Notes: a model not told the origin generated them from the sequence alone. DNA of 64,000 nucleotides from Trichopria drosophilae (GCA_030407085.1 CM059584.1:93202001-93266000); one strand, 5' to 3'; positions 34,257-45,318 are shown, counted from the stretch's first letter. Numbers and translations are program-made.

Positions 34257-35222
34257 TCAATCGCGGATCTTCTGAAGATCAGCTTCACATGTAATATCAA
34301 TCGCGTTAGCGCCACTAGTAGGTCGAAAACGAATAATACCATGGTATGTATAAATATACTTATGCGGATGGCCCTTCACAAGAGCCCGAGCTTTCTTAAG
34401 TAAGTTTAGAGTCGCAGGTGGTAGGTGCTCATTTACAAAAATACGATTTTTTACGTATGAGCCATCGATGTCGGTGCTGAACAGCATCTTCTTCGTTCGC
34501 ATCCCTTTAATGAATGCAAATCGCAGATCAGGATTAGAAAGCCGAACCATTATAGCTGGATATCTAGGCAATGTTTGCTCAGACGAAGTGGATGGCCCGG
34601 AGACAGATGAGCTATTTGCTCTATTTAGGCGATATGCTGTTTGGATGTCATTTAGCTGCAGCGTCACGTTCAAAAATTCAGCTATTTTTAGCGTAATTTG
34701 TCGTAAGTCCTCTGTAATTTTCTCAGGTACCCCAGTAAGTACTAGATCGCAGTTTCGTATATCGTAGCCTATCGAAGCACGATCGACCTTAAGAGACTGG
34801 ACTTCCGATTGCAGCACCTTCAGATTCTCATCAATACCATCAACCCGCTCTTCCAGCTTTAAAATTCTGTCCATCTTGCTATTTAGTTCCTCAAATCGTG
34901 CATCCTGCCGCGTGTTAAATTGGTCTTGCCTATCGAAGTATAGTTGTAACGCAGGAGGTATAATGAGCGTTTCAGACGAATCAGAATCGACAGAGGTAGC
35001 ACTGTTTGAGCGGAGCAAACGAGGCGGGGCAAGCAAAGTCGTATTCAGCTTCCTTTTTTTGCTCTTAGCGGCAGGTGCATTTATACAGCATACAAATGCA
35101 CCTGATACTGTAGTAGACGCATTTTCCGGTTTGCATTCTGCGTGGAAATTAAGAGCGCAGACAACGCATTTGAGAATCTCCTCGCCGACGATTTCGGCAT
35201 TACACTTGTTACATAGATCCAT
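34257..35222 (-). CDS. LINE A ORF1: PHD finger and coiled-coil protein (321 aa)
   Basis: The start is ATG at 35222. Residues 4-45 form a PHD-type zinc finger (CNKCNAEI, CVVCALNFHAEC, CC). Residues about 95-145 are a predicted coiled coil (LNSKMDRILKLEERVDGIDE, LKVLQSEVQSLK). The C-terminal half (LVLTGVPEKI, ATLNLLKKARAL) resembles the RNA-binding ORF1 part of CR1/L2-like LINEs. The frame is fully open and ends with TGA at 34257-34259 followed by C. ORF2 continues in the same frame. The protein is expected to coat the element RNA. Confidence 0.88.
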   Translation of the reverse strand: MDLCNKCNAEIVGEEILKCVVCALNFHAECKPENASTTVSGAFVCCINAPAAKSKKRKLNTTLLAPPRLLRSNSATSVDSDSSETLIIPPALQLYFDRQDQFNTRQDARFEELNSKMDRILKLEERVDGIDENLKVLQSEVQSLKVDRASIGYDIRNCDLVLTGVPEKITEDLRQITLKIAEFLNVTLQLNDIQTAYRLNRANSSSVSGPSTSSEQTLPRYPAIMVRLSNPDLRFAFIKGMRTKKMLFSTDIDGSYVKNRIFVNEHLPPATLNLLKKARALVKGHPHKYIYTYHGIIRFRPTSGANAIDITCEADLQKIRD

Positions 35223-35924
35223 TTAGAGCGAGAGCGAACTATGACAATCGTAAATAAAATAAACAGAGAACGCAACAATCCTCCTAGAGCGTATACTGAG
35301 CCCGCGTGTGGGGGCCCGTGAACCGTACGCGTCGCACACACCGCGCAACCAGTGGTAGTGGGACCGCCCGCAAAATCGTGAATTTAAACTAACACTACCT
35401 AAATAAACGAGCACTCAACCCACACACACAATACCGTGTGCGGTTTATCAAAAGAAAACCGATTAGAAAAATACCGCGTGAAGATAGAGATGCCGCCAAT
35501 AAAATCAGACTAAAATGAATGATTTTAGATTAGCTCTCGCACGGCGGTATAAGCGCTTGTCACCAACCTATGAGATGGAAAATCTGATCCACCAGGCGAA
35601 CGGAATTCCAGCAGTCGATGTCAGAATCGAAGAGTCAAAGTCGATGACAGCTAGCGGGCGGCGCCATTTTAGATGAAGTGACGTAGATGACGTCTCTGCG
35701 CGCATGCGCCGGTTTCTCAGACGAAAAGTGCCAACGGTTATTCTGGCACGCCTAATTTTTTACTTTTCTTGCCTGATATAGACTCGGAGATAAAAAGCTC
35801 GATCCGTTAGCGTGATCCGAGTCCGCTCAGGAACAACTGCGCTGAATAATAACTCACACAAAGAAAAATTTGAGTGAAAATCAGATGAATTTAGCGGAGC
35901 AAGGAAAAACGTGACTGCGTGCAC

Positions 35925-35928
<4 letters not shown>

Positions 35929-35963
<35 letters not shown>
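35929..35963 (+). repeat. (GA)n between LINE A and LINE B
   Basis: About 35 bp of GA separating the 5' end of LINE A from the 3' end of LINE B. It could be leftover LTR microsatellite or the tail of LINE B (CT on its own strand). Confidence 0.95.
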
Positions 35964-35964
<1 letters not shown>

Positions 35965-38917
35965 GACCCGCTACGGGCCGTGGGCAAATCTGACAGAACA
36001 TCCTGCCGTTACAATGTTTTAGACAGGATGTAGCACTATGCAATACAGTGGTGTCTCTGCTATAAGGCAGTAAATCGCTGACATAGGGATGAATTTATAA
36101 TTACACATTAAGTAAAATAGATAAAGAATAATACAATAACGCGTAGAAATAACTAATTAATACAGATTTTATGACAACTAGACTTGTATTAGAAACTAAT
36201 ATTAATATCAATACTTAACTACAACTTATTTACTAATGGAATGCTTCTCGCGAATACAATATAACGTAGAGTCCTAGCTATGGTCTGCTCTATACAAATA
36301 GGAGAAGAGGTTGAGACGAAAAGATGCAAGGGAAGTAAGTGAGTGAAAATGTCGAGGGAGAGAGTTCCAGAAGACTATTGCTGTGATCCAGAATGAGCGA
36401 GCGAAGAGGTTGGTACGTGGGGTTGGGAGAGAGAAGCGAGAAGACAAATGACGTGATGATCGACGTACGGAATCACTTAGTGGAATGAACCTGTCAGCTA
36501 GATAGGAAGGCTGTGAAGTGGTGATGATTTGGTAGGTAAGGTTCCCAAGGAATAGCTGACGCCTGGATGCTACAGTAAGCCAATTTGCTTTCTGTCGGAA
36601 AGGCGCTAACCTCTCATCGCGACGCAAGCGATAAACATAGCGTAGAGCTATATTTTGGAGGCGTTGCAATTTGGTATTAAGATAACCGGTGAGATCAGCT
36701 GTGGCAAGGGAAGCGTAATCAAGGTGTGGGATGACTAATGAGTTAACGAGAGAAAGTTTGATGGATGAAGGGAGAAACGCACCACGAAATCTGAGCCGGT
36801 AAAGTACATTGTGTACTTTAGACGATATGGTATTAATATGGCGATTCCATGTAAGGTCAGACGTAATTATTACACCAAAATCTTTAACTTCGCTTACGTA
36901 CGGTATGATGATCTGCCCAATAGTAAGAGGTGGTAAGGAGAGCTTTTTGCTGTTGGTAAGATTCTGCGATGACCCGAGGATAATGGCCTGGGTCTTGCGC
37001 AGATTTAGTGTGAGTCCATATTCTTCCGACCATTTAACAAGTTCGGCAATGTCATTATTGATATTATGGATGGTTTCGTTTAGACGGCTGATGGGGGTGG
37101 ACAGGTAGAATTGAGTGTCGTCAGCGAAGATAATGGTAGTGTCACCGCAATATTTAAGCCTCGAAAATAGTGTATTTATGACAGTAATGAATAAGATTGG
37201 TCCGAGGCTTGAACCTTGTGGTACACCCGATGAAATGAACTCAGGGTCAGATGTTTTGCCGTCTAGTCCGATTATCGTATGTGAACGGTCTGTCAAAAAT
37301 GAGTGGATCCATCTCAACGCCGACTCCTCAAATCCAATGTCACGCAGGCATGTCAGGATTACACGATGGCTCAGAGTATCGAAGGCTTTAGAGAAGTCGA
37401 ACAATACTAAGATCGTGATTTCCCCTCGATCAACACCCATGCGGACATCATCCATGAGATGAAGCAATGCAGTTTGGGTACTGTGAAATTTGCGAAAACC
37501 ACATTGTTTGGAATGAAGAAGGCTATTATCCTCTAGGAATTTCGTGATTTGTTTCGTGGCGATGGAGTCGATAATCTTGGCGAGATGAGGGGGATTAGTA
37601 ATTGGTCGAGTATCGGATGGGCTGAGAGGATTTGCAATTTTCTTTAATGGGATAATATAAGATGATTTCCATATGAGCGGAAATTTTTCAGAGGTGAAGG
37701 AGAGGTTGAAAATGGTCGTGAGATATGGGGCTAATATTGAGAATATGGGCTTAAGGTGGGATATGGGGAGGTGATCGGGACTAAGTCCGCGTGATTTAAG
37801 CAATACATTATTTAAACCTGAGATGACTTCATTACAGCTGATTTCAGAGAAGATGAAGGTGGGGTGTGAAGGTAATGGGCGAAGTATAATGTTGTTGAGA
37901 GTTTGAAAGTCGCAAGAAGGATGAGAGGATGAGATTTGAGCGAAATGACGATTTAATACAGCTGGAGTAAAATGAGGAAGAGCAGACTGTGAAGATGGAT
38001 TGGCAAGACCTAGTTTCCGTAGGCAAGACCATAGCTTGTTTGGACTGGTATGCTCGCATACAAGGTCCGCTAGATAACTATTTTTTTTTCCTTAAGTAAT
38101 TTTTTAATTTCACGCCGCAAATTACGATACTGAACATAAAAAGCCTGATTTCGCGTTCGTTTAGCCCGCATATATAATTTATCTCGTTCTTTAATTCTAG
38201 CACGTAGATCAGGCGTAAGCCACGGAATAGAACGGTAGAGAATACGCTTAGTAACGAAGGGAGCATGCTTATCTAGAACTTCTGTTATACAATCGTAAAG
38301 AATTTTTACATATAGTGTAAGATCACTGTGATCAGGGTTAGGTAAACAGGAGTTGCGCCCAGATACAGATAAAATAGGAAGCTTGTGGTGAAGTAAAGAA
38401 GAGAGATCGCTTTCCAAAGCAGAGTAATCACATTGAGAAAAATTGCGATAGGTTATAATGTTGGGTACACTGTTTAGTTTTGTAAATTCGTAATTGATGG
38501 TAATAAGACTGTGTCCAGCAGCGATTGGGGAAGTAGATTTAGAGAAGCCAATAACCGTATCGCGAGAATCTACAATCATAACATCGAGTTGAGAGTGAGA
38601 AGTTCCAGAATAATGAGTCGGACCGAAAGGTACAGAATAGAGCGAATAGTCATTAATAAAATCTTTGAGATAAGCTGAATCAAATGTTTTTTCAAGTAAA
38701 TTACAGTTTAAGTCGCCGGTTACTATAATGTTTTTATAAGTAGAAATATAAGTATTAAATTTCACTAAAAATTCTGCGAAAAAATGGCCGCGCGGACGCC
38801 GGTACATTATTACAAGTAGTAGGTTCCTCGAAGACGATTTAATGTCAAGAAAAATATATTCGGGTGTATTAATGTTCGAAGATATTGAGCATTCAAGGAT
38901 GCTATATGACAAAGATT

Positions 38918-38919
<2 letters not shown>
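35964..38919 (-). mobile_element. LINE B, CR1/L2-like, 5' truncated
   Basis: The 3' end (35964) abuts GA microsatellite and the 5' end stops at 38919, inside the endonuclease, against another GA tract. ORF2 remains from 38917 to 36274. The 3' UTR (35964-36273) shares GTAACGGCAGGATG-like words with LINE C (39022-39040), so B and C are related subfamilies while LINE A is more distant. Confidence 0.85.
36274..38919 (-). pseudogene. LINE B ORF2, truncated and frameshifted
   Basis: The endonuclease part starts at LSYSILECSISSNINTPEYI (38917) and includes LLVIMYRRPRGHF, VTGDLNCNLLE, SQLDVMIVDS and GHSLITINYE. Its frame ends at 38070. A slip in a run of nine A (38081-38089) connects to the RT frame, open from about 38080 to 36274, with LFDFSKAFDTLSHRVIL, GVPQGSSLGPILFITVINTL, IFADDTQFYL (FADD) and TQAIILGSS. 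The N-terminal third of the endonuclease and ORF1 are lost through 5' truncation. The RT frame itself has no stop. Confidence 0.85.

Positions 38920-38965
<46 letters not shown>
38920..38965 (+). repeat. (GA)n between LINE B and LINE C
   Basis: About 45 bp of GA. It touches the truncated 5' end of LINE B and the 3' end of LINE C (GACTGACAACAAG on the plus strand). The minus-strand frame of LINE B reads through it as a Ser-Leu run. Confidence 0.95.
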
Positions 38966-39216
38966 CTGACAACAAGTTTATTATTGTCCTGGCCTCTAAG
39001 AGCCGTGGACAAACCACAATGCATCCTGCCGTTACAATGGGGCGGCCAGGATGATTATTCACATAATTGGTTACTTATATCTATATTTCTCTCGAAAAAG
39101 ATTACGAATAACAATAGTAGAGTTTTGTAATCGAACGCATTAACTATTTTAAGAGCATTTAATAGAATTAAAAGAATTTTGTTGCCTAGCTTACAAAATT
39201 GTACGGAATTTAATCA

Positions 39217-40497
39217 CTAAGCTTGGTCTGCCATCGCTAGCAATGTGTGAAGATGTAATCGAAAGGAAGCTGGCGATGAAATGTTTTGCAGGTGGCGTGG
39301 TAATGAATTCCAGAATTGAATAGCAGTTATCCAAAAAGAATGTGCAAAGATGTTTGTACGAGGGGTTGGTAGCATATACCGGGAGGATTGAACACGTGTT
39401 GAACGGCGTAACAGAGTATCAATTGGAATGAATCTGGATGACAGATATGACGGCTGGTTAGTATTGATGATCTGGTGAGTAAGACTACCAAGGAAGTACA
39501 GTCTTCTGGATGAAACTGACAACCAATTTGCCTTAAGTCTAAAGGGTGCGAGCCTATCGTCACGTCGTAGTCGATAGATGAACCTGAGAGCAATGTTCTG
39601 TAAGCGTTGCAGTTTGGTGTTAAGGTAGCCCGACAGATCGGCAGTGACGAGCGTGGCATAATCAAGATGTGGAATGACTAGTGAGTTTACAAGTGATAAT
39701 TTTATAGGAGGTGGGAGGAATGATCCGCGATATTTTAATCGGTAAATGACATTATGAATTTTAGATGAGATAGAATTAACATGCTTATTCCATGATAAGT
39801 CTGCCGCAATTATGACGCCCAGATCCTTCACCTCGGTGGCATATGGTATTACATCATTACCAACTACAATATGGGGTAAGGTTAGATTCTTGATTGTGGC
39901 AAGATTTTGGGAAGAACCGATGATGATGGCTTGAGTTTTACGGGTCTTAAGCGTAAGCCCATAATCTTGCGACCACCTGACCAATTCTACAATATCGGCG
40001 TTAATACGCCTAATAGTTTCACTAAGCCGACTAATAGGGGTAGATAGATAGAACTGGGTGTCATCAGCGAAGATGATGGTGGTATCTTGACAGTAACGGA
40101 GTCTGGAAAAAAGTGTGTTGATGACGGTGATGAAGACAATCGGTCCGAGACTAGTGCCTTGCGGAACTCCGGATGTAGTGTACTCTTGCTGGGATGCTTG
40201 TCCATCCAATCCAATGATCGATTGTGATCGACCCGACAGGAATGAGTGCATCCATTTCAGCGCAGAGTCCTCAAAACCAAGTTCACGTAAACATGCCAGG
40301 ATGACTGTATGACTAAGGGAATCGAAAGCCTTCGAAAAATCAAACAGAACTAGGATGGTGATGCAGCCTCTGTCGATACCCGATCTAATGTCATCTAATA
40401 GGTATAGCAAAGCTGATTGTGTGCTATGAAACCTACGAAATCCACATTGCATAGGATGAAGCAGTTGGTTATTCTCCAAGAAGGAAATAATTTGAAA
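39217..40497 (-). pseudogene. LINE C ORF2, reverse transcriptase part
   Basis: The frame reads ISFLENNQLLHPMQCGFRRF, LVLFDFSKAFDSLSHTVIL, GVPQGTSLGPIVFITVINTL, IFADDTQFYLSTPISRL (FADD intact) and TQAIIIGSSQN. It is closely similar to LINE B RT. The sequence just upstream is endonuclease (RRPEGH); the rest of the endonuclease and the RT N-terminus are deleted, and the two parts are out of frame. Confidence 0.85.
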
Positions 40498-40936
40498 GTA
40501 AATGGCCCTCAGGACGTCGGTATATAACAATGATTAAGATGCTATGAGGAGATGCCTTCACATCAAGAAAAATATACTCAGGATCATTTATAGACGTATT
40601 ATTTGAGCATTCTAAGACTGAATAAACAAGCGATTTATGGAGGTAACATGCTACACCTCCACCTTGAATATAACGCGAGTGGCCATCTACACGAAGTGCG
40701 CGATCATTTCTAACATGATTGTAATTTGCAATAGATACGCAGGATGACTCAACATTCGGGGTGAGCCATGTTTCAGTTAATGCTAAGATGTGGGTTGCAC
40801 CATCGGATAGCTCAATTTCCACATCGTGCAGATGGGCCCGAAGTGAATTTATATTTACACATGAAATTTTCAACGCGGACGAAGAGTGTCTTGAGGACGA
40901 AACATTTGACTGAGAAGATGTTGGGTGCAACGATTG
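40498..40936 (-). pseudogene. LINE C ORF2, endonuclease N-terminal part
   Basis: Directly after the ORF1 TGA the same frame continues QSLHPTSSQSN, then ISCVNINSLRAH, ILALTETWLTPN, GGGVACYLHKSLVYS, DPEYIFLDVKA and VIYRRPEGH, which are the first motifs of the AP endonuclease. No AUG precedes or lies within this N-terminal stretch. The frame is cut by the deletion at about 40498. Confidence 0.85.
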
Positions 40937-42085
40937 TCACTTAATATTTTCCAAATCGCGTTCGGTAGCGATAAGTAGCTCTTTGATGCCGCCATCTTTC
41001 CGGGCAAAAATATTGCCATCACGTGCCCAAACGCGCTTATAACCGGCGGCTTTTGCAGCCTCTTTGGTCTTTTTTAAGAGCACATAAGAGGATACAGGCA
41101 AAAATTCGTTGACATAAACAGTTTTACTGTCATTCCCTCCAACCTGGAGTTCCGGAAAAAGTTGGGAGACGGTAATTGTCCCTGTTTTGCGTTTGACATC
41201 GATTATGGCATTATGTATTGCGACAGATTTACATAATACCTTAAGTGCAAAATATTGCCGGTTAGCGGTTTCGATAGGTTGGTTCGAGGTTGTTGGGCGT
41301 CTAAAATCAACTTTACTTATCGTGATATAGTCGTTATGAAGACCGGCTAATTTTAAATAGGTTAAAACGCGGATAAAAATGTCATGGTAACCTAACGTAC
41401 ATTGATTAGGAATGCCATTAATAATTAATTCGGCAGTCGGTCTAGATAATGCCATTGCGTGTTTGTCATAGGCCATATCAGCTGACAGTGCGTGACAGGT
41501 AGCTGTATTTTGCTGCACCGCAGCCGCTATATTAGTGATCTCGTTACGGATGGCACTAGTATCGTTTTTTATCGCCGCGATGTCTGATTGCAATGCAGCT
41601 CTGAGAGCATTCATTGCATCTATAAATTGCGAAAACTGTTGCTGATTTCCTAAGTTTTCGCCCATCGTAATACACTGGGTCGACAGCGGAAAGAAACTTG
41701 TCGTGGTCGCGAGAGACGTTGCTAGCGAGTTCGATGGTGAAGACAGCGAGTTCCCCTGCGTCCTAGGAGTAGGGAGCGAAGAGAGGGGCGAACTGCACGT
41801 GGCTATAGCACTGGTCGTAAGTGAGATCGGTACGAGTGTGTGCGAAAGCGAACGCACACAGCAAACGGAGTCGGGCTTACCGTCTGTGTATAACCGCGCA
41901 CACGATGGATGAAAAACTGATTTACAAATATCGCACGATAGATTTTCCCTGACAACTATTTTATGGCACTTTGCACAGATCGGATGTCCGGCTGCGTTGT
42001 TTTTCTTCGAGATTGGGGCCTCGTAGGCATGTACTAATTGTAGACGGCGGAGTAGTAGTAGTGCGGTCACATGGAAGCCGCGCAT
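40937..42085 (-). CDS. LINE C ORF1: PHD finger protein (up to 382 aa)
   Basis: The frame is open from 42085; the native start may be a little downstream. Residues about 36-75 form a PHD-type finger (CAKCHKIVV, CDICKSVFHPSC, CC). A Ser/Thr/Pro-rich linker follows, then an amphipathic stretch (NALRAALQSDIAAIKNDTSA) and a C-terminal RNA-binding-like half (AELIINGIPN, SYVLLKKTKEAAKAAG). It ends in TGA (40937-40939) followed by C, with ORF2 in the same frame. Role as for LINE A ORF1. Confidence 0.85.
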   Translation of the reverse strand: MRGFHVTALLLLRRLQLVHAYEAPISKKNNAAGHPICAKCHKIVVRENLSCDICKSVFHPSCARLYTDGKPDSVCCVRSLSHTLVPISLTTSAIATCSSPLSSLPTPRTQGNSLSSPSNSLATSLATTTSFFPLSTQCITMGENLGNQQQFSQFIDAMNALRAALQSDIAAIKNDTSAIRNEITNIAAAVQQNTATCHALSADMAYDKHAMALSRPTAELIINGIPNQCTLGYHDIFIRVLTYLKLAGLHNDYITISKVDFRRPTTSNQPIETANRQYFALKVLCKSVAIHNAIIDVKRKTGTITVSQLFPELQVGGNDSKTVYVNEFLPVSSYVLLKKTKEAAKAAGYKRVWARDGNIFARKDGGIKELLIATERDLENIK

Positions 42086-42345
42086 GCGTGGTTAGCCTTG
42101 CCGGCGTGAATGTGCCGTTGACAGACGTGGAAGAAAAACGTGCTGAATTTTCACTCTTGGAATTCCAAAAAGGCACACCGTGGACCAAGCAGTTTAGGTA
42201 ATGCAAAATATATCACAGCAGAGTGTTGGTCTACGACCCGTGCGCCTTCTGGAATAAGTTCTCGCTCAAAAGAGTGATAATTGATGAGTAAATTGATTGA
42301 TAATTGGAGCGATTAAAATAAGCGTGCGATTACTCACAAGTCCAC

Positions 42346-42877
42346 GGAGAGAGAGAGAGAAAACTAGACAGTTGACAATTGACCCCAAAGACTACTGTGG
42401 CCCACAAAATGCTTGCTGCTGGATGGAAGTAGCCTGCAGGTTTGTACAATAGAGAATTAGTAATCTGATTGGTCAGTTCTCGCCTCCTGGTTAATTAAAA
42501 GTTTGGGAGTGCAGAGCGTGGGGTGCAGCTCGCCCGATGTCTTGTCTTTGGATGGAAGTTACTTGTTGGTTCGTAGCATAGAGGACCAGTGATCCGCAAT
42601 CCGTCGGTGCTCGCCTTCGGGTGAATAAGAAGTTCAAAGGTTCAGAGCGCGGGGAACTGTATGTACGAACCGCGTAATTCGAATTTGAATTGAAATTGTT
42701 TCGAAACAAAAGAAACATCGTTGTTTAGCGTCAAGTTGTTATGAAAAAGCAGATGGGCGATAATTTGAGAGAAGGATGAGAGATACTGACGAAAGCTCGA
42801 ACGCGCCGGTTCTGCTGCGAACGAAAATACATTCGCGTCAGTTACAATATATCACCCAGTGGTTTTAATTATTTTCA
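42346..42877 (+). repeat. 3' LTR of BEL element 2, second part
   Basis: After a short GA tract the sequence follows the 5' LTR from AGACAGTTGACAATTGA to AATTATTTTCA, with one notable deletion near 42657 relative to 26110-26150. Together with 30818-31031 it makes a full 3' LTR. Confidence 0.88.
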
Positions 42878-42882
42878 CCTCT

Positions 42883-43290
42883 TTTAAGACAGAAATAGTG
42901 GAGCTGATCACAGAAGAAATAAAAACCGTCATATTTTCCACCAAAAAAGTGGCACTTCAAGGTTCCAAGATCTTTATTTCACCAGATCTTACGTATAGGG
43001 AAAGCCTAATAGCCTATAAAGTACGAGTCGCACATAGGAGTGCAGCAAGAAAAGGGTAGTCTTTCAGAAGAAAAGCTAACAACATCGCCAATAATAACAG
43101 GTGGTACATGTGGTCCGATGAGACTGAAGATTTCACTGTTAAATGTGATAGCCCTTCCTTCAACAGCAGTTCTGTTCTTCGCCCTGCCACCTTTAGTGGC
43201 TTTTCCAACGCTTTTCTTAGTCGCTCTCCCTCGTCGTCGGCTGCGGTACAACAAGCATCGGGTTTTAATCGCCAGCAGCAACTTTTTTGA
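42883..43290 (+). pseudogene. LINE D ORF1, 3' part
   Basis: The continuation of 24944-25342 after the BEL2 insertion: TEIVELITEEIKTVIFSTKK, a YRESLIAYKVRVAHRSAARK segment, a stop (TAG at 43057-43059), then in the same frame NNRWYMWSDETEDFTVK and a Ser-rich end. The pattern of a short basic segment followed by a W-x-W-x-D-E motif is seen at the end of ORF1 in several insect LINEs. Confidence 0.7.
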
Positions 43291-43399
43291 ATAGATCCCG
43301 TCCTCGACCATACACTTCAAATTCGGTATGCTCCAGCTCTTTATCACCGGTGCGATCAACGACTCAACTTGGCGCTCTTTCTTCGTTTAACGCTTCTTT

Positions 43400-45318
43400 C
43401 TTCGGTTTTTCCTATGTTAGAGATTAGGTATGAAGTCTTTTTCGGAACCCTCGACCCCATGCTGGATGCTCCTGTTTCGTTGTCGGAAATAATGGAAAGC
43501 GTATAGGAAGACTAAAGGTGGGGAAAGCCATTGTTCCTGACGGGTTACCCGCTGATATTTTATGCTTTTAGACATAACGGGGCTATCCCACCTCCCGAAT
43601 CTTTTTAATTCGATTTTTCTTGAGGAATCAAGCGGGTGGGCCGTGCAGCCCTTTTCATGTTACATAAGAAAGGCCCGCGCGATGACCCAACAAATTTTAG
43701 AATGATCGCGATTACAAATGCCCTATCGAAAATTTTCTCTTTAATACTTTGTATGCGTCTCGCTGACTGGACTATCGAAAAGAGTAGACTACCTGAGGAA
43801 CAGGCCGGATTTCGCGCATAACGAAGTACTGAAGACAATATTTTTGCACTTTTCGCAACTATTCAGATCGGACTTCGCCGGAAAAAATCTAAATTATATG
43901 GCTTGTTTGTAGATTTCAGGAGAGCATTCGGCACTGTTCTTCACGAGCTTTATTAGGGTACTACAGGCGTTGTACCGGGCAGCCTCGGTTTATATTTAAT
44001 CGGTTAGTACCTCGACATGTGAGTTCAAGGTTACAGTTGGAGTTTTGCAGGGCGAAATCTTGAGTCCGCTGTTATTTATTCTCTATCTTTCTGATATTGT
44101 AGCATATTTTCAGGAATAGAGATGTGCGTGGTGTGGACATCTCGAACTCGTATGATCTCTTAATGCTATTGTATGCCGACAATCTAACGATCTTTGCGTA
44201 CTCACCCGCTGATTTGCGCAGGAAAATACTGCTTCTTGCTGAGTATTGCACCCTTAACGAGCTTATCGAAAATATTGATAAAACGAAGATCATGTGTTTC
44301 AGAAGAGGGGGCATTTTGGACTCTCATTCAAAAAATCTTTCATGTGAAGGCCGTCCGGTTGAGGTCGTCAATAACTATCGGTACTTGGGAATTGTGTTTT
44401 CTACCTCAGGGCTCGGCCGTCGCCCCTGTGAGGACGCAATCGTTAGAACGAACTCCGCAATAGCCTCGCTTCTACCGTTAGTGGGATGCAATTTTAAAAC
44501 TTTATAGTGCCATGATATTGTCTGTTTTAGTATATGCTGCGCCACTTTGGGCGCTTAGATATTTGGAGAACCTGGAGTCTATTCAAATTGCCTTTTTTAA
44601 AAGACTTTTCTTTCTCCCTTGAAGTACTCCATCGTATTTAATCAGGCTTGAGCTGGAGATCTTGCCGATTGCTGTCGAAATCTTTAGTAGGGCGATTGGA
44701 TGGGTGATTCGAGTTCTCAGGATGCCGGACTCCAGATTGCCCAAAATCTCACTATTAAGGCTTAATGAACTGGCACACGTGTCTACCTCTCTGGAGTCCA
44801 TGAACTGGATAACACAATTGAAAGGCATTTTGGACAGTACAGGGGTACCTGGCTTGTGGGAAAATGTTAATGCAGACTTTTGGTAATCTTCAAGACCGGT
44901 TACAGTAGAGAAATATGCAGACACTTGTAGGAGGAAGGATCTTGCGTCATATTTTGCCTCGAATACGCCGCAACTTCCAATTTATCGTTGTTTAACCAAC
45001 TCAGTTTACACATTTTATCCCAGACGCCTTCCCCTGGACTGTATGAAAGCTAAAATGCAAATAAGAATATCCACTTTGCATTGGCGCTCATTCACATTTG
45101 CAGGTTGTCGATACAACTACAATCCAACAGCCCCCTGTACCCTTTGTAACTCAGGCGCTAGGGAAGACCTGATTCATATTTTACTGAACTGTCCGGTGCG
45201 CCAAGGTTTACAAAACATTTTTTTAAGGGCGCATCTACTCTCATGCTCTCTTTTAATCAAACATTTTCTAAACTTCTCTGTGACAACGAAGCGCAGTCCG
45301 CGAGACTTTTGTTAGGAC
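43400..45318 (+). pseudogene. LINE D ORF2: reverse transcriptase relic
   Basis: Broken frames carry RT motifs in order: KKGPRDDPTNFRMIAITNAL and LPEEQAGFRA (43636-43821), LYGLFVDFRRAF (about 43895-43930), MLLYADNLTIFAYS in place of YADD (about 44165-44205), NIDKTKIMCFRRGG and VVNNYRYLGIVFS. At the end CTLCNSGAREDLIHILLNCP (45136-45200) is the C-terminal Cys-His motif. The endonuclease is missing. Many stops; clade left open. Confidence 0.8.

Larger units (their letters stand above)
31032..35928 (-). mobile_element. LINE A, CR1/L2-like, nearly complete
   Basis: From 5' (35928) to 3' (31032): about 700 bp of 5' UTR, ORF1 (35222-34257), ORF2 (34256-31308), and a 3' UTR ending in a (CAGT)n tail (31031-31051, plus strand GACTGACT...). 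Both sides touch GA microsatellite (30980-31031 and 35929-35963). The 5' UTR is GC-richer than its surroundings. Clade is inferred from the PHD-type ORF1 plus an AP-endonuclease/RT ORF2 with FADD. Confidence 0.88.
38966..42345 (-). mobile_element. LINE C, CR1/L2-like, internally deleted
   Basis: 5' UTR 42345-42086, ORF1 42085-40937, ORF2 start 40936 to about 40498, then a large internal deletion into RT (40497-39217), then a 3' UTR to 38966. GA microsatellite lies on both sides (38920-38965, and 42346-42360 belonging to the BEL2 LTR). The 5' end is preserved, so this is not an ordinary truncated copy. Confidence 0.85.
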
